Below are positions 32,607-41,443 of a stretch of DNA of 64,000 bases, piece by piece. A program made the translations under genes and the position numbers. The stretch spans positions 4,966,501-5,030,500 of the forward strand of contig NZ_JAPEMI010000001.1 in the NCBI RefSeq assembly GCF_026342835.1, read 5' to 3'. Within the stretch, counting starts at the first letter, position 1. Each line of letters opens with the position of its first letter. The DNA is from Streptomyces sp. NBC_00154 (lineage in GTDB: Bacteria; Actinomycetota; Actinomycetes; Streptomycetales; Streptomycetaceae). A model generated the notes under the pieces. That model worked only from the letters and a program-made list of their open reading frames with translations. It ran no database searches and was not told the origin of the DNA.

Positions 32607-34403
32607 TCAGCGCTGGTAGATGGACTCGACCTCGTCCGCGAAGTCCTTCGCCACCACATTCCGCTTCAGCTTCAGCGACGGTGTGATGTGCCCCGCCTCC
32701 TCGGTGAACTGCGAGGCAAGGATGCGGAATTTACGCACGGACTCCGCCTTGGACACCGCCGCGTTGCCGTCGTCCACCGCCCGCTGCACCTCGGCCAGCA
32801 GCTCCGGGTCCTCGCGCAGCGACACCGCCGTCGAGCCGGCCGGCTTGCCGTGCTCCTGGGCCCAGTGGCCGAGGAACTCCTCGTCCAGGGTGATCAGCGC
32901 ACCGACGAACGGCCGCCCGTCGCCGACCACCATGCACTCGGCGACCAGGGCGTGGCTGCGGATCCGGTCCTCGATCACCGCGGGTGCGACGTTCTTGCCG
33001 CCCGCCGTGACGATGATCTCCTTCTTGCGGCCGGTGATCGCGAGATAGCCGTCCTCGTCGAGGGTGCCGATGTCGCCCGTGTGGAACCAGCCGTCGGCCA
33101 GCGCCTCGGCCGTCGCCGCCTCGTTGTTCCAGTAGCCCGCGAAGAGGTGCTCGCCGTGCAGCAGCACCTCGCCGTCGTCGGCGATCCGGACGACCGATCC
33201 GGGCAGCGGCTGGCCGACCGTACCGATCTTCTGCCGGTCCCACGGGTTGAACGCGGTGGCCGCGCACGTCTCGGTGAGGCCGTAGCCCTCCAGCACCGTG
33301 AAACCGATGCCGCGGTAGAAGTGCCCGAGCCGCTCGCCCAGCGGTGCGCCGCCGGAGATCGCGTACTCGCCGCGCCCGCCGAGTACGGCCCGCAGCTTGC
33401 TGAAGACGAGCCGGTCGAACACCTTGTGCTTGAACTTCAGGCCGATGGACGGACCCTCGGGGGTGCCCAGCGCGCGGCTGTACGCGATCGCCGTGTTCGC
33501 GGCCTTGTCGAAGATCTTGCCCTTGCCGTCGGCCTGCGCCTTGGCGCGCGCCGAGTTGTAGACCTTCTCGAAGACCCGCGGCACACCGAGGATCAGCGTC
33601 GGCCGGAACGAAGCCAGTTCATCGGTGAGGTTCTTGATGTCCGGGACGCAGCCGAGCTTGATGGGTGCCATCACGGACGCCACCTCGACCAGCCGTCCGA
33701 AGACATGGGCCGCGGGCAGGAAGAGCAGAACGGAGCACTCGCCGGTGCGGAAGAGGGGCCTGAGCCGCTCCACCACATTGCCGCACTCCGCGAAGAAGCT
33801 GCGGTGCGTGAGCACACAGCCCTTGGGGCGGCCGGTGGTGCCCGAGGTGTAGACGATGGTCGCCGGGTCGTCGGCCCTGGCGCTCGTGCTGCGCAGGTCG
33901 ACGGTCTCCTCCGAGACCTGGGTGCCCGCCGCGGTCAGCTCGTCGACCGCGCCCTTGTCGATCTGCCAGACGTTGCGCAGGCCTGGCAGCCGGTCGCGCA
34001 CGGAGGTGACGGAGTCGGCGTGCGCGTCGCTCTCGACGAGGGCCGCGACCGCGCCCGAGTCGCCGAGGATCCACTGGACCTGCTCGGCGGAACTGGTCTC
34101 GTACACCGGGACGGTGACTGCCCCGGCGGTCCAGATCGCGAAGTCGAGCAGCACCCATTCGAAACGGGTACGGGACATGAGTGCGACCCGGTCACCGGGC
34201 TCGATGCCCGCGGCGATCAGGCCTTTGGCGGCGGCTCTGACCTCGGCCAGGAACTGGGTGGCGGTCACATCGGTCCAGACGCCTGCCACTTTGCGGCTCA
34301 TCACCGCCACGTCGGGATGCTGCGCGGCATTGCGGCGGATGAGATCCGTCAGGTTGCCGTCCGAAGGGACCTCGTACAGGGCCGGAAGGCTGAACTCGCG
34401 CAA
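32607..34403 (-). CDS. Long-chain fatty acid-CoA ligase (AMP-forming)
   Basis: 598 residues, adenylate-forming enzyme that activates fatty acids as acyl-CoA. P-loop YTSGTTGRPKG, the adenine-binding YGLTETCAA, and the hinge/catalytic Lys region TGRKKEIIVTAGGKN are intact. It belongs to the long ACSL/FACL-type group, with ISGGAPLG. The start is TTG at 34403 (MREFSLPALYE), supported by GAGGAG 9 bases upstream. It is divergent from the metallophosphoesterase across a 278-base promoter region containing an AT-rich patch near 34555-34585. Confidence 0.93.
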   Translation of the reverse strand: MREFSLPALYEVPSDGNLTDLIRRNAAQHPDVAVMSRKVAGVWTDVTATQFLAEVRAAAKGLIAAGIEPGDRVALMSRTRFEWVLLDFAIWTAGAVTVPVYETSSAEQVQWILGDSGAVAALVESDAHADSVTSVRDRLPGLRNVWQIDKGAVDELTAAGTQVSEETVDLRSTSARADDPATIVYTSGTTGRPKGCVLTHRSFFAECGNVVERLRPLFRTGECSVLLFLPAAHVFGRLVEVASVMAPIKLGCVPDIKNLTDELASFRPTLILGVPRVFEKVYNSARAKAQADGKGKIFDKAANTAIAYSRALGTPEGPSIGLKFKHKVFDRLVFSKLRAVLGGRGEYAISGGAPLGERLGHFYRGIGFTVLEGYGLTETCAATAFNPWDRQKIGTVGQPLPGSVVRIADDGEVLLHGEHLFAGYWNNEAATAEALADGWFHTGDIGTLDEDGYLAITGRKKEIIVTAGGKNVAPAVIEDRIRSHALVAECMVVGDGRPFVGALITLDEEFLGHWAQEHGKPAGSTAVSLREDPELLAEVQRAVDDGNAAVSKAESVRKFRILASQFTEEAGHITPSLKLKRNVVAKDFADEVESIYQR

Positions 34404-34681
34404 GACTGCTGCTCCTCATCGGGCTCCGGTGCCACGGCTCTGTGTGACGCACCGGCGCGGTCCAAGATTGGCGGGTGCTCAGTGGGGTGAGCACGACTGG
34501 ACTGCCCGGACGTTACCCATCAGTACTGGGTTCCGGATAGGGGGTTCCGGCCAGATGTTTTATGCGTCACACATATTGGTGGCCCTTGCGCGCACAGTAG
34601 TGCACCCGAGTTACGACCAGGAAGTAACCGCAGGTCCGGCGGCTCTACCCATGCTGCGGGCGTCGTCCTAGGGTGATCGTC

Positions 34682-35488
34682 ATGCGAGCCGGACCGAACA
34701 GCCGTGATGCCGCCACCGCACGCCGTACCCGCATCCACGTGGTCAGTGACGTGCATGGGAACACCGAAGCGCTGGCCCGTGCAGGGGATGGTGCGGACGC
34801 GCTCATCTGTCTCGGTGACCTGGTCCTCTTCCTCGACTACGCCGACCACTCGCGCGGCATTTTCCCCGACCTCTTCGGCGTCGAGAACGCCGACCGGATC
34901 GTCGAACTGCGCACCGCCCGCCGCTTCGAGGAGGCCCGGGACTTCGGTCGCGGTCTCTGGGCGGGCCTGGACCGCAATGCCGCCATCGTCGGCGCGGTGC
35001 GCAAGCAGTACGCCGAGTTGTTCGATGCGCTCCCCACCCCCACGTACGCCACCTACGGCAATGTCGACATCCCCGATCTCTGGCCCGAGTACGCCCGCCC
35101 CGGCACCACCGTCCTGGACGGTGAACGCATTGAGATCGGAGGCCGGGTCTTCGGCTTCGTCGGCGGCGGACTGCAGACCCCGATGCGCACCCCGTACGAG
35201 ATCAGCGACGAGGAGTACGCCGCCAAGGTCGAGGCGATCGGCGAGGTGGACGTCCTGTGCACGCACATCCCGCCCGACGTCCCGGAACTGACGTACGACA
35301 CCGTGGCGCGCCGCTTCGAGCGCGGCAGCCGGGCGCTGCTCGACGCGATCCGCCGGACCCGTCCCCGATACGCAATTTTCGGCCATGTCCATCAGCCGCT
35401 GGTCCGCCGGATGCGGATCGGCGCCACCGAATGCGTGAACGTCGGACACTTCGCGTCGACCGGCCGGCCGTGGGCTCTGGAGTGGTGA
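34682..35488 (+). CDS. Metallophosphoesterase
   Basis: 268 residues with the full calcineurin-type metal set: VSDVHGN, CLGDLV, YGNVD, CTHIPP and GHVHQP, coordinating a dinuclear centre. It hydrolyses a phosphomono- or diester; the substrate is not apparent. The ATG lacks a ribosome site while TAGGGT ends 7 bases upstream, suggesting a leaderless mRNA. It starts a same-strand run through the START-like, ArsA-like, DUF5304 and glucokinase genes. Confidence 0.88.
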   Translation: MRAGPNSRDAATARRTRIHVVSDVHGNTEALARAGDGADALICLGDLVLFLDYADHSRGIFPDLFGVENADRIVELRTARRFEEARDFGRGLWAGLDRNAAIVGAVRKQYAELFDALPTPTYATYGNVDIPDLWPEYARPGTTVLDGERIEIGGRVFGFVGGGLQTPMRTPYEISDEEYAAKVEAIGEVDVLCTHIPPDVPELTYDTVARRFERGSRALLDAIRRTRPRYAIFGHVHQPLVRRMRIGATECVNVGHFASTGRPWALEW

Positions 35489-35621
35489 CCAGGACCGGCG
35501 ACCCGGACCGATGGGGCCGTGCCGACCGGACCCTGGGACGATGCGCCCCGCGCACGCGATAGCCTTCTGGCGGCAGGCCTCTGCCGACCGACCGGTACCC
35601 CGCACTGGAGGAGCCACAGCG

Positions 35622-36071
35622 ATGGCTGAACACACCAGCTCGAGCATCACGATCGAGGCGGCACCGGCCGACGTCATGGGCGTGATCGCCGACTTCGACC
35701 GCTACCCGGAATGGACCGGCGAGGTCAAGGAGGCCGAGATCCTCGCCAAGGACGACAGCGGCCGCGCCGAGAAGGTCCGCCTCGTCCTCGACGCCGGTGC
35801 GATCAAGGACGACCACACCCTCGCGTACACCTGGACCGGCGACCACGAGGTCAGCTGGACCCTGGTCAAGTCCCAGATGCTGCGTGCCATCGACGGCTCC
35901 TACGCGCTGGCCCCGATCGGTGACGGCAGCCGCACCGAGGTCACCTACCGGCTGACCGTCGATGTCAAGATCCCGATGCTCGGCATGATCAAGCGCAAGG
36001 CCGAGAAGGTCATCATCGACCGCGCACTGGCCGGCCTGAAGAAGCGCGTCGAGTCCGTCCCGCAGGGCTGA
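35622..36071 (+). CDS. SRPBCC/START-like (cyclase-dehydrase type) protein
   Basis: 149 residues forming a helix-grip lipid-binding fold: SSITIEAAPADVMGVIADFDRYPEW at the start (shown in part), a beta-sheet core and a long C-terminal helix (GLKKRVESV). Members bind hydrophobic ligands or assist polyketide cyclisation; here, outside any biosynthetic cluster, a lipid or quinone-handling role is possible but unproven. The ATG follows GGAGGAG. Its stop is only 4 bases before the ArsA-like gene, implying co-translation. Confidence 0.85.
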   Translation: MAEHTSSSITIEAAPADVMGVIADFDRYPEWTGEVKEAEILAKDDSGRAEKVRLVLDAGAIKDDHTLAYTWTGDHEVSWTLVKSQMLRAIDGSYALAPIGDGSRTEVTYRLTVDVKIPMLGMIKRKAEKVIIDRALAGLKKRVESVPQG

Positions 36072-36075
36072 CCCG

Positions 36076-37338
36076 GTGCGTACGGTCCTCGTCACCGGCC
36101 CCGGCGGCGCCGGCCGTACCACCGTCGCGGCGGCGACCGCACTGGCCGCCGCCCGCCGGGGCCACCGCACGCTGCTGCTCTCCCCCGACGCCATACCCGG
36201 CTTCCCCGACGCCACGGAACCCACCGAGGTCACCGAAGGACTCCGGTTCGCCCGCGTCGACTCCGGCGAGCACTTCCGCACCGAACTCCTCGCCCTCCAG
36301 GACCAGGCGTCCCCGGTGCTCGACCTGCTCGGTGGCAACCGGCTCGATGCCGAGGAGCTGACCGAACTCCCCGGCAGCGGCCAACTCGCCCTGCTGCACA
36401 CCCTGCGCCGCGCTGCCGAGGGCGACTGGTCGCACGACGGCCACGAGCTTCTCGTCGTCGACCTGCCGCCGCTGCGCGAGGCCCTCGCCGTCCTCGCCCT
36501 GCCCGAGCAGCTGCGCCGCTATCTGCGCCGTCTGCTGCCCCCGGAACGCCAGGCCGCCCGCGCCCTGCGCCCGATGCTCGCCCAGCTCGCCGGCGTCCCG
36601 ATGCCTGCCCAGTGGCTGTACGAGACCGCCGCCCGCCGCGACGCCGAGCTGGCCGCCGTCCAGAGGCTGGTCGAGGACCGGGGCACCACGGTCCGCCTCG
36701 TCGCCGAACCCGGACCCGCCGCCGAGGATGCCCTGCGCACCGCCCGCACCGGGCTCGCCCTGCACGGCCTGCGCGTCGACACCCTCACGGTCAACCGGGT
36801 GCTGCCCCGTCACTCGTCCGACCCGTGGTTCGCCGCGCTCGCCGCACAGCAGGAGAAGTGCGTCGACCACTGGTACGAGGAGTGGGCGCCGGCCGCCTCC
36901 CTGTGCGAGGTGCCGCACCTCGGCCGGGACCCGCAGGGGCTGGACGACCTCACCCTTCTCGACGCAAGGGCGAACCGCACCACCGCCGAGGCGGCGGGCA
37001 GCGGGGGAGGCCGCCTCGAGGGCGACGGGCTCGCCGTCGAACCGGCCGACCGGCCGGGCGGGCGCGCCGACAACCCCTGGTGGATCGAGGGCCCGAGCGT
37101 CCCGGACGGCCCGGATGGGGTCCTGGTCTGGTGCCTGCCGCTGCCCGGAGCCGTCAAGGAGCACCTCCAGCTGGTGCGGCGTGGCGACGAATTGCTCCTG
37201 AGCGTCGGCCCGTTCCGCCGGATCGTGGAACTGGAGTCCGGGCTGCGCCGCTGCACCGTCTCCGGCGCGGCGCTCACCGACGGTGTGCTGCGGGTCCGGT
37301 TCACGCCGGACCCGGGCCTGTGGCCGCGGACCTCCTGA
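36076..37338 (+). CDS. ArsA/anion-transporting-ATPase-like protein with degenerate P-loop
   Basis: 420 residues resembling the ArsA/GET3 SIMIBI ATPases: N-terminal VLVTGPGGAGRTTVAAATA, a Walker B-like VVDLPP, and a C-terminal beta domain (about 330-420) seen in ArsA-like actinobacterial proteins. The family P-loop GKGGVGKT is altered to GPGGAGRT, losing both lysines, so catalysis may be weakened or lost. No arsenic genes are nearby. The GTG lies 4 bases after the START-like gene, hinting at a joint role with a lipid-binding partner (inference). Confidence 0.8.
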   Translation: MRTVLVTGPGGAGRTTVAAATALAAARRGHRTLLLSPDAIPGFPDATEPTEVTEGLRFARVDSGEHFRTELLALQDQASPVLDLLGGNRLDAEELTELPGSGQLALLHTLRRAAEGDWSHDGHELLVVDLPPLREALAVLALPEQLRRYLRRLLPPERQAARALRPMLAQLAGVPMPAQWLYETAARRDAELAAVQRLVEDRGTTVRLVAEPGPAAEDALRTARTGLALHGLRVDTLTVNRVLPRHSSDPWFAALAAQQEKCVDHWYEEWAPAASLCEVPHLGRDPQGLDDLTLLDARANRTTAEAAGSGGGRLEGDGLAVEPADRPGGRADNPWWIEGPSVPDGPDGVLVWCLPLPGAVKEHLQLVRRGDELLLSVGPFRRIVELESGLRRCTVSGAALTDGVLRVRFTPDPGLWPRTS

Positions 37339-37369
37339 ACGGCGTACCACCGTTCGGGTAACGTCGGTA

Positions 37370-37415
37370 GTACGTGTCCCGTATGCGCCACCGTACGTGT
37401 CCCGTACGTGTCACC
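37370..37415 (+). repeat. 23-bp imperfect tandem repeat upstream of the DUF5304 gene
   Basis: Two adjacent 23-base units starting GTACGTGTCCCGTA (37370-37392 and 37393-37415), differing at three positions, end 28 bases before the ATG at 37444. Confidence 0.75.
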
Positions 37416-37443
37416 GTCCGCAACCATGTCGCAGGAGTCCGCC

Positions 37444-37902
37444 ATGAGCGAAGCCACCGATCGTCCCGTCGACGACGATGCGTGGGCGAAGGCCTGCGCC
37501 GAGGATCTCGAAGCGGAGAAGGCCCGCCGCCGCGCCCAGCACGGCCCGCCGCCCGGCTCCGCCGCCGAAGAACTGCGCAAACTGGTCGATGCCGTGGCCG
37601 ACAAGGCCGCCTCCCTCCAGTCCCCGCTGTTCGGCGTGGCCGCCCAGGGGGCCGTACAGCAGGTGATCAAGCAGGCGAAGTCCGTCGTCGAGCCGGTCAT
37701 CGAACGCAACCCTGATGTCTTCGACCACATCGCCGCGGCCGGCAGCGAACTCCTCGCCGCCTACCGCTCCGCCGTCGAGAGCCAGGAGCGTCGCTGGACC
37801 CAGGGCGCCACCGACCCCGGCGGCCCCTCGAAGAAGGCCGACGACCCCACCGACCCGCGCGACGGCGGCACCGGCGCGGGCGAACACATCGACCTGGACT
37901 GA
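37444..37902 (+). CDS. DUF5304-family hypothetical protein
   Basis: 152 residues, soluble. An acidic N-terminus (DDDAWAKACAEDLEAE) leads into a helical centre (AAEELRKLVDAVADKAA to about 125) and a disordered Gly/Asp-rich tail. No catalytic motif or membrane segment is visible. The ATG at 37444 has AGGAG 5 bases upstream; upstream in-frame starts exist but are less supported. It precedes glkA by 75 bases on the same strand. Function unknown. Confidence 0.8.
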   Translation: MSEATDRPVDDDAWAKACAEDLEAEKARRRAQHGPPPGSAAEELRKLVDAVADKAASLQSPLFGVAAQGAVQQVIKQAKSVVEPVIERNPDVFDHIAAAGSELLAAYRSAVESQERRWTQGATDPGGPSKKADDPTDPRDGGTGAGEHIDLD

Positions 37903-37977
37903 CCGGCACCGATAGGGCGGGGACCGGCGCTCGGGTACGGTTGCCCATAGCGGGGCTCGACCGAAACTGAGGGATTC

Positions 37978-38919
37978 ATGGGACTCACCATCGGCGTCGA
38001 TATCGGCGGCACGAAGATCGCGGCTGGAGTGGTCGACGAAGAGGGCCGGATCCTCTCGATGTTCAAGGTGCCGACCCCGCCGACGGCTGAAGGCATCGTG
38101 GACGCGATCGCGGCGGCGGTATCCGGCGCGAGCGAGGGACACGAGGTCGAAGCAGTCGGCATCGGCGCTGCCGGATACGTCGACGACAAGCGCGCCACGG
38201 TGCTGTTCGCGCCGAACATCAACTGGCGGCACGAGCCGCTGAAGGACAAGGTCGAGCAGCGCGTCGGCCTCCCGGTCGTCGTCGAGAACGACGCCAACGC
38301 CGCTGCCTGGGGCGAGTACCGCTTCGGCGCCGGCCAGGGCCACGACGACGTCATCTGCATCACGCTCGGCACCGGCCTGGGCGGCGGCATCATCATCGGC
38401 AACAAGCTGCGCCGCGGACGCTTCGGTGTGGCCGCCGAATTCGGCCACATCCGGGTCGTCCCGGACGGGCTGCTCTGCGGCTGCGGCAGCCAGGGATGCT
38501 GGGAGCAGTACGCCTCCGGGCGTGCCCTCGTCCGGTACGCGAAGCAGCGTGCCAACGCCACCCCGGAGAACGCCACGATCCTGCTCAGCCTCGGCGACGG
38601 CACGGTGGACGGTATCGAGGGCAAGCACATCAGCCAGGCCGCCCGGCAGGGCGACCCGGTGGCGATCGACTCGTTCCGCGAGCTGGCCCGCTGGGCCGGC
38701 GCCGGACTCGCCGACCTCGCCTCGCTCTTCGACCCGTCCGCGTTCATCGTCGGCGGTGGCGTCTCCGACGAGGGCGAGCTCGTGCTCGGCCCGATCCGCA
38801 AGTCGTTCCGGCGCTGGCTGATCGGCGGCGAGTGGCGCCCGCACGCCCAGGTGCTCGCGGCCCAACTGGGCGGCAAGGCCGGACTGGTGGGTGCGGCGGA
38901 CCTGGCCCGGCAGGGCTGA
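37978..38919 (+). CDS. glkA: ROK-family glucokinase GlkA
   Basis: 313 residues. The ATP site is GVDIGGTKIAAG, sugar-binding residues lie in ENDANAAAWGE and AEFGHI, and the ROK zinc motif is CGCGSQGCWEQY. It phosphorylates glucose; its S. coelicolor counterpart (from gene order, SCO2126) is also central to carbon catabolite repression. The ATG follows GAGGGA. It stands between DUF5304 and a strong terminator. Together with the downstream phosphofructokinase and lactate dehydrogenase it marks a glycolytic neighbourhood. Confidence 0.96.
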   Translation: MGLTIGVDIGGTKIAAGVVDEEGRILSMFKVPTPPTAEGIVDAIAAAVSGASEGHEVEAVGIGAAGYVDDKRATVLFAPNINWRHEPLKDKVEQRVGLPVVVENDANAAAWGEYRFGAGQGHDDVICITLGTGLGGGIIIGNKLRRGRFGVAAEFGHIRVVPDGLLCGCGSQGCWEQYASGRALVRYAKQRANATPENATILLSLGDGTVDGIEGKHISQAARQGDPVAIDSFRELARWAGAGLADLASLFDPSAFIVGGGVSDEGELVLGPIRKSFRRWLIGGEWRPHAQVLAAQLGGKAGLVGAADLARQG

Positions 38920-38938
38920 GCCACCCGGTCACGGACAT

Positions 38939-38984
38939 CGACGGACGCCCGTCGCGCCCCTGTGGGAGCGGCGGGCGTCCGTCG
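38939..38984 (+). terminator. Terminator after glkA
   Basis: A 17-bp stem CGACGGACGCCCGTCGC / GCGGCGGGCGTCCGTCG with one G-T wobble. The -10-like TATCGT of the next gene follows immediately. Confidence 0.85.
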
Positions 38985-38997
38985 TATCGTGAGCGCC

Positions 38998-39771
38998 ATG
39001 GTCCTGACGCCGCTGCCCGACTCCCGTACCGAGCCGGATGGTTCGGCCGTCATCAGAGTGCTCAGCTACAACATCCGGTCGATGCGTGACGACCGCGAGG
39101 CACTGGCTCGCGTCATCCGCGCCTGCGCACCGGATCTGGTCTTCATCCAGGAAGCGCCGCGGTTCTTCCGCTGGCGCAAGCGCGCCGCCTGGCTGGCGGC
39201 CCACACCGACCTGGTGCTTCTTTCCGGCGGCGCCACCGCGGCCGGCCCCCTGCTGCTCTGTTCGCTGCGTGCCACCGTGGAACGAACGGAGGATCTGCTG
39301 CTGCCGCGCACCCCTGGGCTGCACCGCAGGGGGTTCGCCACGGCGGTGGTACGGATCGCGGGCACCCGGATCGGTCTGCTGAGCTGCCATCTGAGCCTGC
39401 GGCACGACGAACGCCTGGCCCAGGCGGATCTGCTGCTCGACCGGCTCGACGACATGCAGGTCGAGCACGCCATTGCGGCCGGCGACCTCAACGACGGCCC
39501 GGAAGGCAAGGCCTTCCAGCTGCTGGCCGGGCGGCTCCAGGACTGCCGGGCGGTCCGGCCGTGGGGCGCCGACCGGACCTTCCCCGCGCACGATCCACGT
39601 CTGCGCATCGACGCGATCTTCGCGACCGCCAGGATCGAGGTCCTCGGCTGCGGAGTCCCGTCGGGGCTGCCCGGCATCACCGAGCCGGACCTGCGGGCGG
39701 CCACGGACCATCTGCCGGTACTGGCAGCACTCCGGGTGCCCGCCCTCGCCTCCCTCGCCGAACCGACCTGA
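38998..39771 (+). CDS. Endonuclease/exonuclease/phosphatase (EEP) family protein
   Basis: 257 residues with the EEP hydrolase set: LSYNIRSMRDD, FIQEAP, LSCHLSL, AGDLND and the terminal TDHLPVLA (catalytic Asp-His). The fold covers AP endonucleases, sphingomyelinases and inositol phosphatases; substrate is not determined. There is no signal peptide. The ATG has TATCGT ending 7 bases upstream and no ribosome site, consistent with a leaderless mRNA. Confidence 0.88.
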   Translation: MVLTPLPDSRTEPDGSAVIRVLSYNIRSMRDDREALARVIRACAPDLVFIQEAPRFFRWRKRAAWLAAHTDLVLLSGGATAAGPLLLCSLRATVERTEDLLLPRTPGLHRRGFATAVVRIAGTRIGLLSCHLSLRHDERLAQADLLLDRLDDMQVEHAIAAGDLNDGPEGKAFQLLAGRLQDCRAVRPWGADRTFPAHDPRLRIDAIFATARIEVLGCGVPSGLPGITEPDLRAATDHLPVLAALRVPALASLAEPT

Positions 39772-39810
39772 TCCCGGGGAGCGGCTCGCAGCACTGTCCC
39801 GGGGGCCGTG

Positions 39811-40476
39811 TCAGACGACCGCGCCGCGCCCCGGATCGTCGTCATCCTCGTCTGCGTCCTGCATCCGCGCGACCAGGGTGACGAAGCCGCCCAGGAAGCC
39901 GCCGACGCAGAGCGTGGTCAGCCACCACGTCATGTCCCACTGCAGCAGCACCGCGATGAGCAGCAGCACCGGCCCGCCGACGACCGCGAGCCAGGCGAAC
40001 TTCGCCGGGACATCGGCCTCCGGCAGCGGCGGCGGCTCCGGCGGGACGAAATGCCCCTCCTCGTGGTCGTCCGTGTCGTCCCCGTCGGCCGGCTCCGTCA
40101 CCTCGTAGTCACGCGGACCGGTGACACCCGGCGCGAAGACGACCGAGCTGCCGAGCGGCTTCTCCGGCGGTTTCGGGGGCCCCTGCTTCCCGGCACCCTT
40201 GTCGGGGTCCAGGACATTGCGCTGACCGTCCTCCAGCTGCGCGAGGTCATCGATCGACTTGAACGGCTTGGCACCCGGCGGGTCCGGCGGCTCCTCGCCG
40301 TACCCGGCGACGATCGCCTCCCAGACGGCCTCCTCGTCGATCGGGTCGCCCTCGCCCCTGGGCCTTGCGAGGGCGTCCTGCGCACCCGCGCCCCCGTCGG
40401 GCACGGCCGCTCCCTCGGTGGGGCGCGGTTCGCGCTCCTCCTCGCTGCCCGCGCGCTCCGCGTCGTGCTCAGCCAC
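39811..40476 (-). CDS. Two-helix membrane protein with long acidic N-terminus
   Basis: 221 residues. A disordered Glu/Asp/Pro-rich cytoplasmic region (1-165) contains PIDEEAVWEAIVAGYGEEPPD; two membrane helices follow (about 166-185 and 188-207), then an acidic tail DADEDDDD. No domain with known function is recognised. The GTG at 40476 has AGGGGAGC 8 bases upstream and overlaps the stop of the alpha/beta hydrolase gene by 8 bases, so the two are co-translated. Confidence 0.82.
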   Translation of the reverse strand: MAEHDAERAGSEEEREPRPTEGAAVPDGGAGAQDALARPRGEGDPIDEEAVWEAIVAGYGEEPPDPPGAKPFKSIDDLAQLEDGQRNVLDPDKGAGKQGPPKPPEKPLGSSVVFAPGVTGPRDYEVTEPADGDDTDDHEEGHFVPPEPPPLPEADVPAKFAWLAVVGGPVLLLIAVLLQWDMTWWLTTLCVGGFLGGFVTLVARMQDADEDDDDPGRGAVV

Positions 40477-41248
40477 CGGATGTGCTCCCCTTCTTCCCGA
40501 CGCTCGGAGCGAGGCGGCCGATGAACGAATAGCTCTCGTCGAAGATCCGCTCCGCATCATGGTCCAACGTCGCCACGTGGTAGCTCTGTTCCAGCAGGAT
40601 CTCCTCGACATCCGTCGACGACACCCGGCTGAGGATCCGCGCCGAGTCGGCCGGCGGCACCACATGGTCCTGCGGGCTGTGCAGCAGCAGGACCGGCTGG
40701 GTGACCTGCGGCAGATCGGTGTCGACCAGCCGGAAGAAATTCCGCAGCGAATGCGCCGCGTGCAGCGGCACCCGGTCGTAGCCGATCTCCACGGAGCCCT
40801 CGCGCGCGATGTCGTTGGCCACGCCCTTCGTCGACGGCAGCAGATGACGGACGACAGGCAGTGCGTACGCCGCCAGGCCGTGCACCTTGTTCCCCGGATT
40901 GACGAGCACCAGACCGCTGATCGCGTCCCCGTGCTTCGCCGCCAGCCGCAGCGCCAGCGCGCCGCCCATCGACAGCCCGAAGACGAAGACCTGACTGCAC
41001 CGCTCCGACAGGGCCCGCAGCTCCCGGTCCACCTCCGCGTACCAGTCCTGCCAGCCCGTGACCTGCATGTCCTGCCAGCGCGTGCCGTGCCCGGGCAGCA
41101 GCGGCAGCGAGACCGTGAGTCCGCGCTCCGCCAGATGGTCGGCCCAGGGACGCAGCGACTGCGGTGAACCGGTGAATCCGTGGCAGAGGAGGACGCCGAC
41201 CTCTCCGCCCTCGTGGCGGAACGGCTCGGCTCCAGGAAGGACCGGCAC
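40469..41248 (-). CDS. Alpha/beta hydrolase (esterase/monoacylglycerol-lipase-like)
   Basis: 259 residues, carboxylesterase type. Oxyanion loop CHGFTGSP, nucleophile elbow GLSMGG, acid in HSPQDHV and His in SYHVATLD complete the triad. The GTG at 41248 (VPVLPGAEPF) has CAGGAGA 6 bases upstream and is preferred to the longer frame reaching 41350. It probably cleaves mono- or short-chain acyl esters. It is divergent from plsC; an acyl-lipid role for both is an inference. Confidence 0.9.
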   Translation of the reverse strand: MPVLPGAEPFRHEGGEVGVLLCHGFTGSPQSLRPWADHLAERGLTVSLPLLPGHGTRWQDMQVTGWQDWYAEVDRELRALSERCSQVFVFGLSMGGALALRLAAKHGDAISGLVLVNPGNKVHGLAAYALPVVRHLLPSTKGVANDIAREGSVEIGYDRVPLHAAHSLRNFFRLVDTDLPQVTQPVLLLHSPQDHVVPPADSARILSRVSSTDVEEILLEQSYHVATLDHDAERIFDESYSFIGRLAPSVGKKGSTSGG

Positions 41249-41443
41249 CTGGGTCTCCTGTTCGTGAGGCTCGAAAGGGAGCGAAAGGGGGCGTGCAAGA
41301 AGGATTACTTCACCGTACGCGACCGGACTGACACCGACCAGGGTCGTCACCGGTCACAGCCGTGCTTCGGCTCCGTGCCGGGCAGGAACGGCAGCTGCAC
41401 CACGGGTTAAGGTCAGTGCGACAGCACACAGGAGGCACCCGAG

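Noticed and set aside
39811..41298. Single 495-codon minus-strand frame
   Set aside because: Its first part is antisense-like shadow of the overlapping alpha/beta hydrolase; the real gene begins at GTG 40476 with a good ribosome site.
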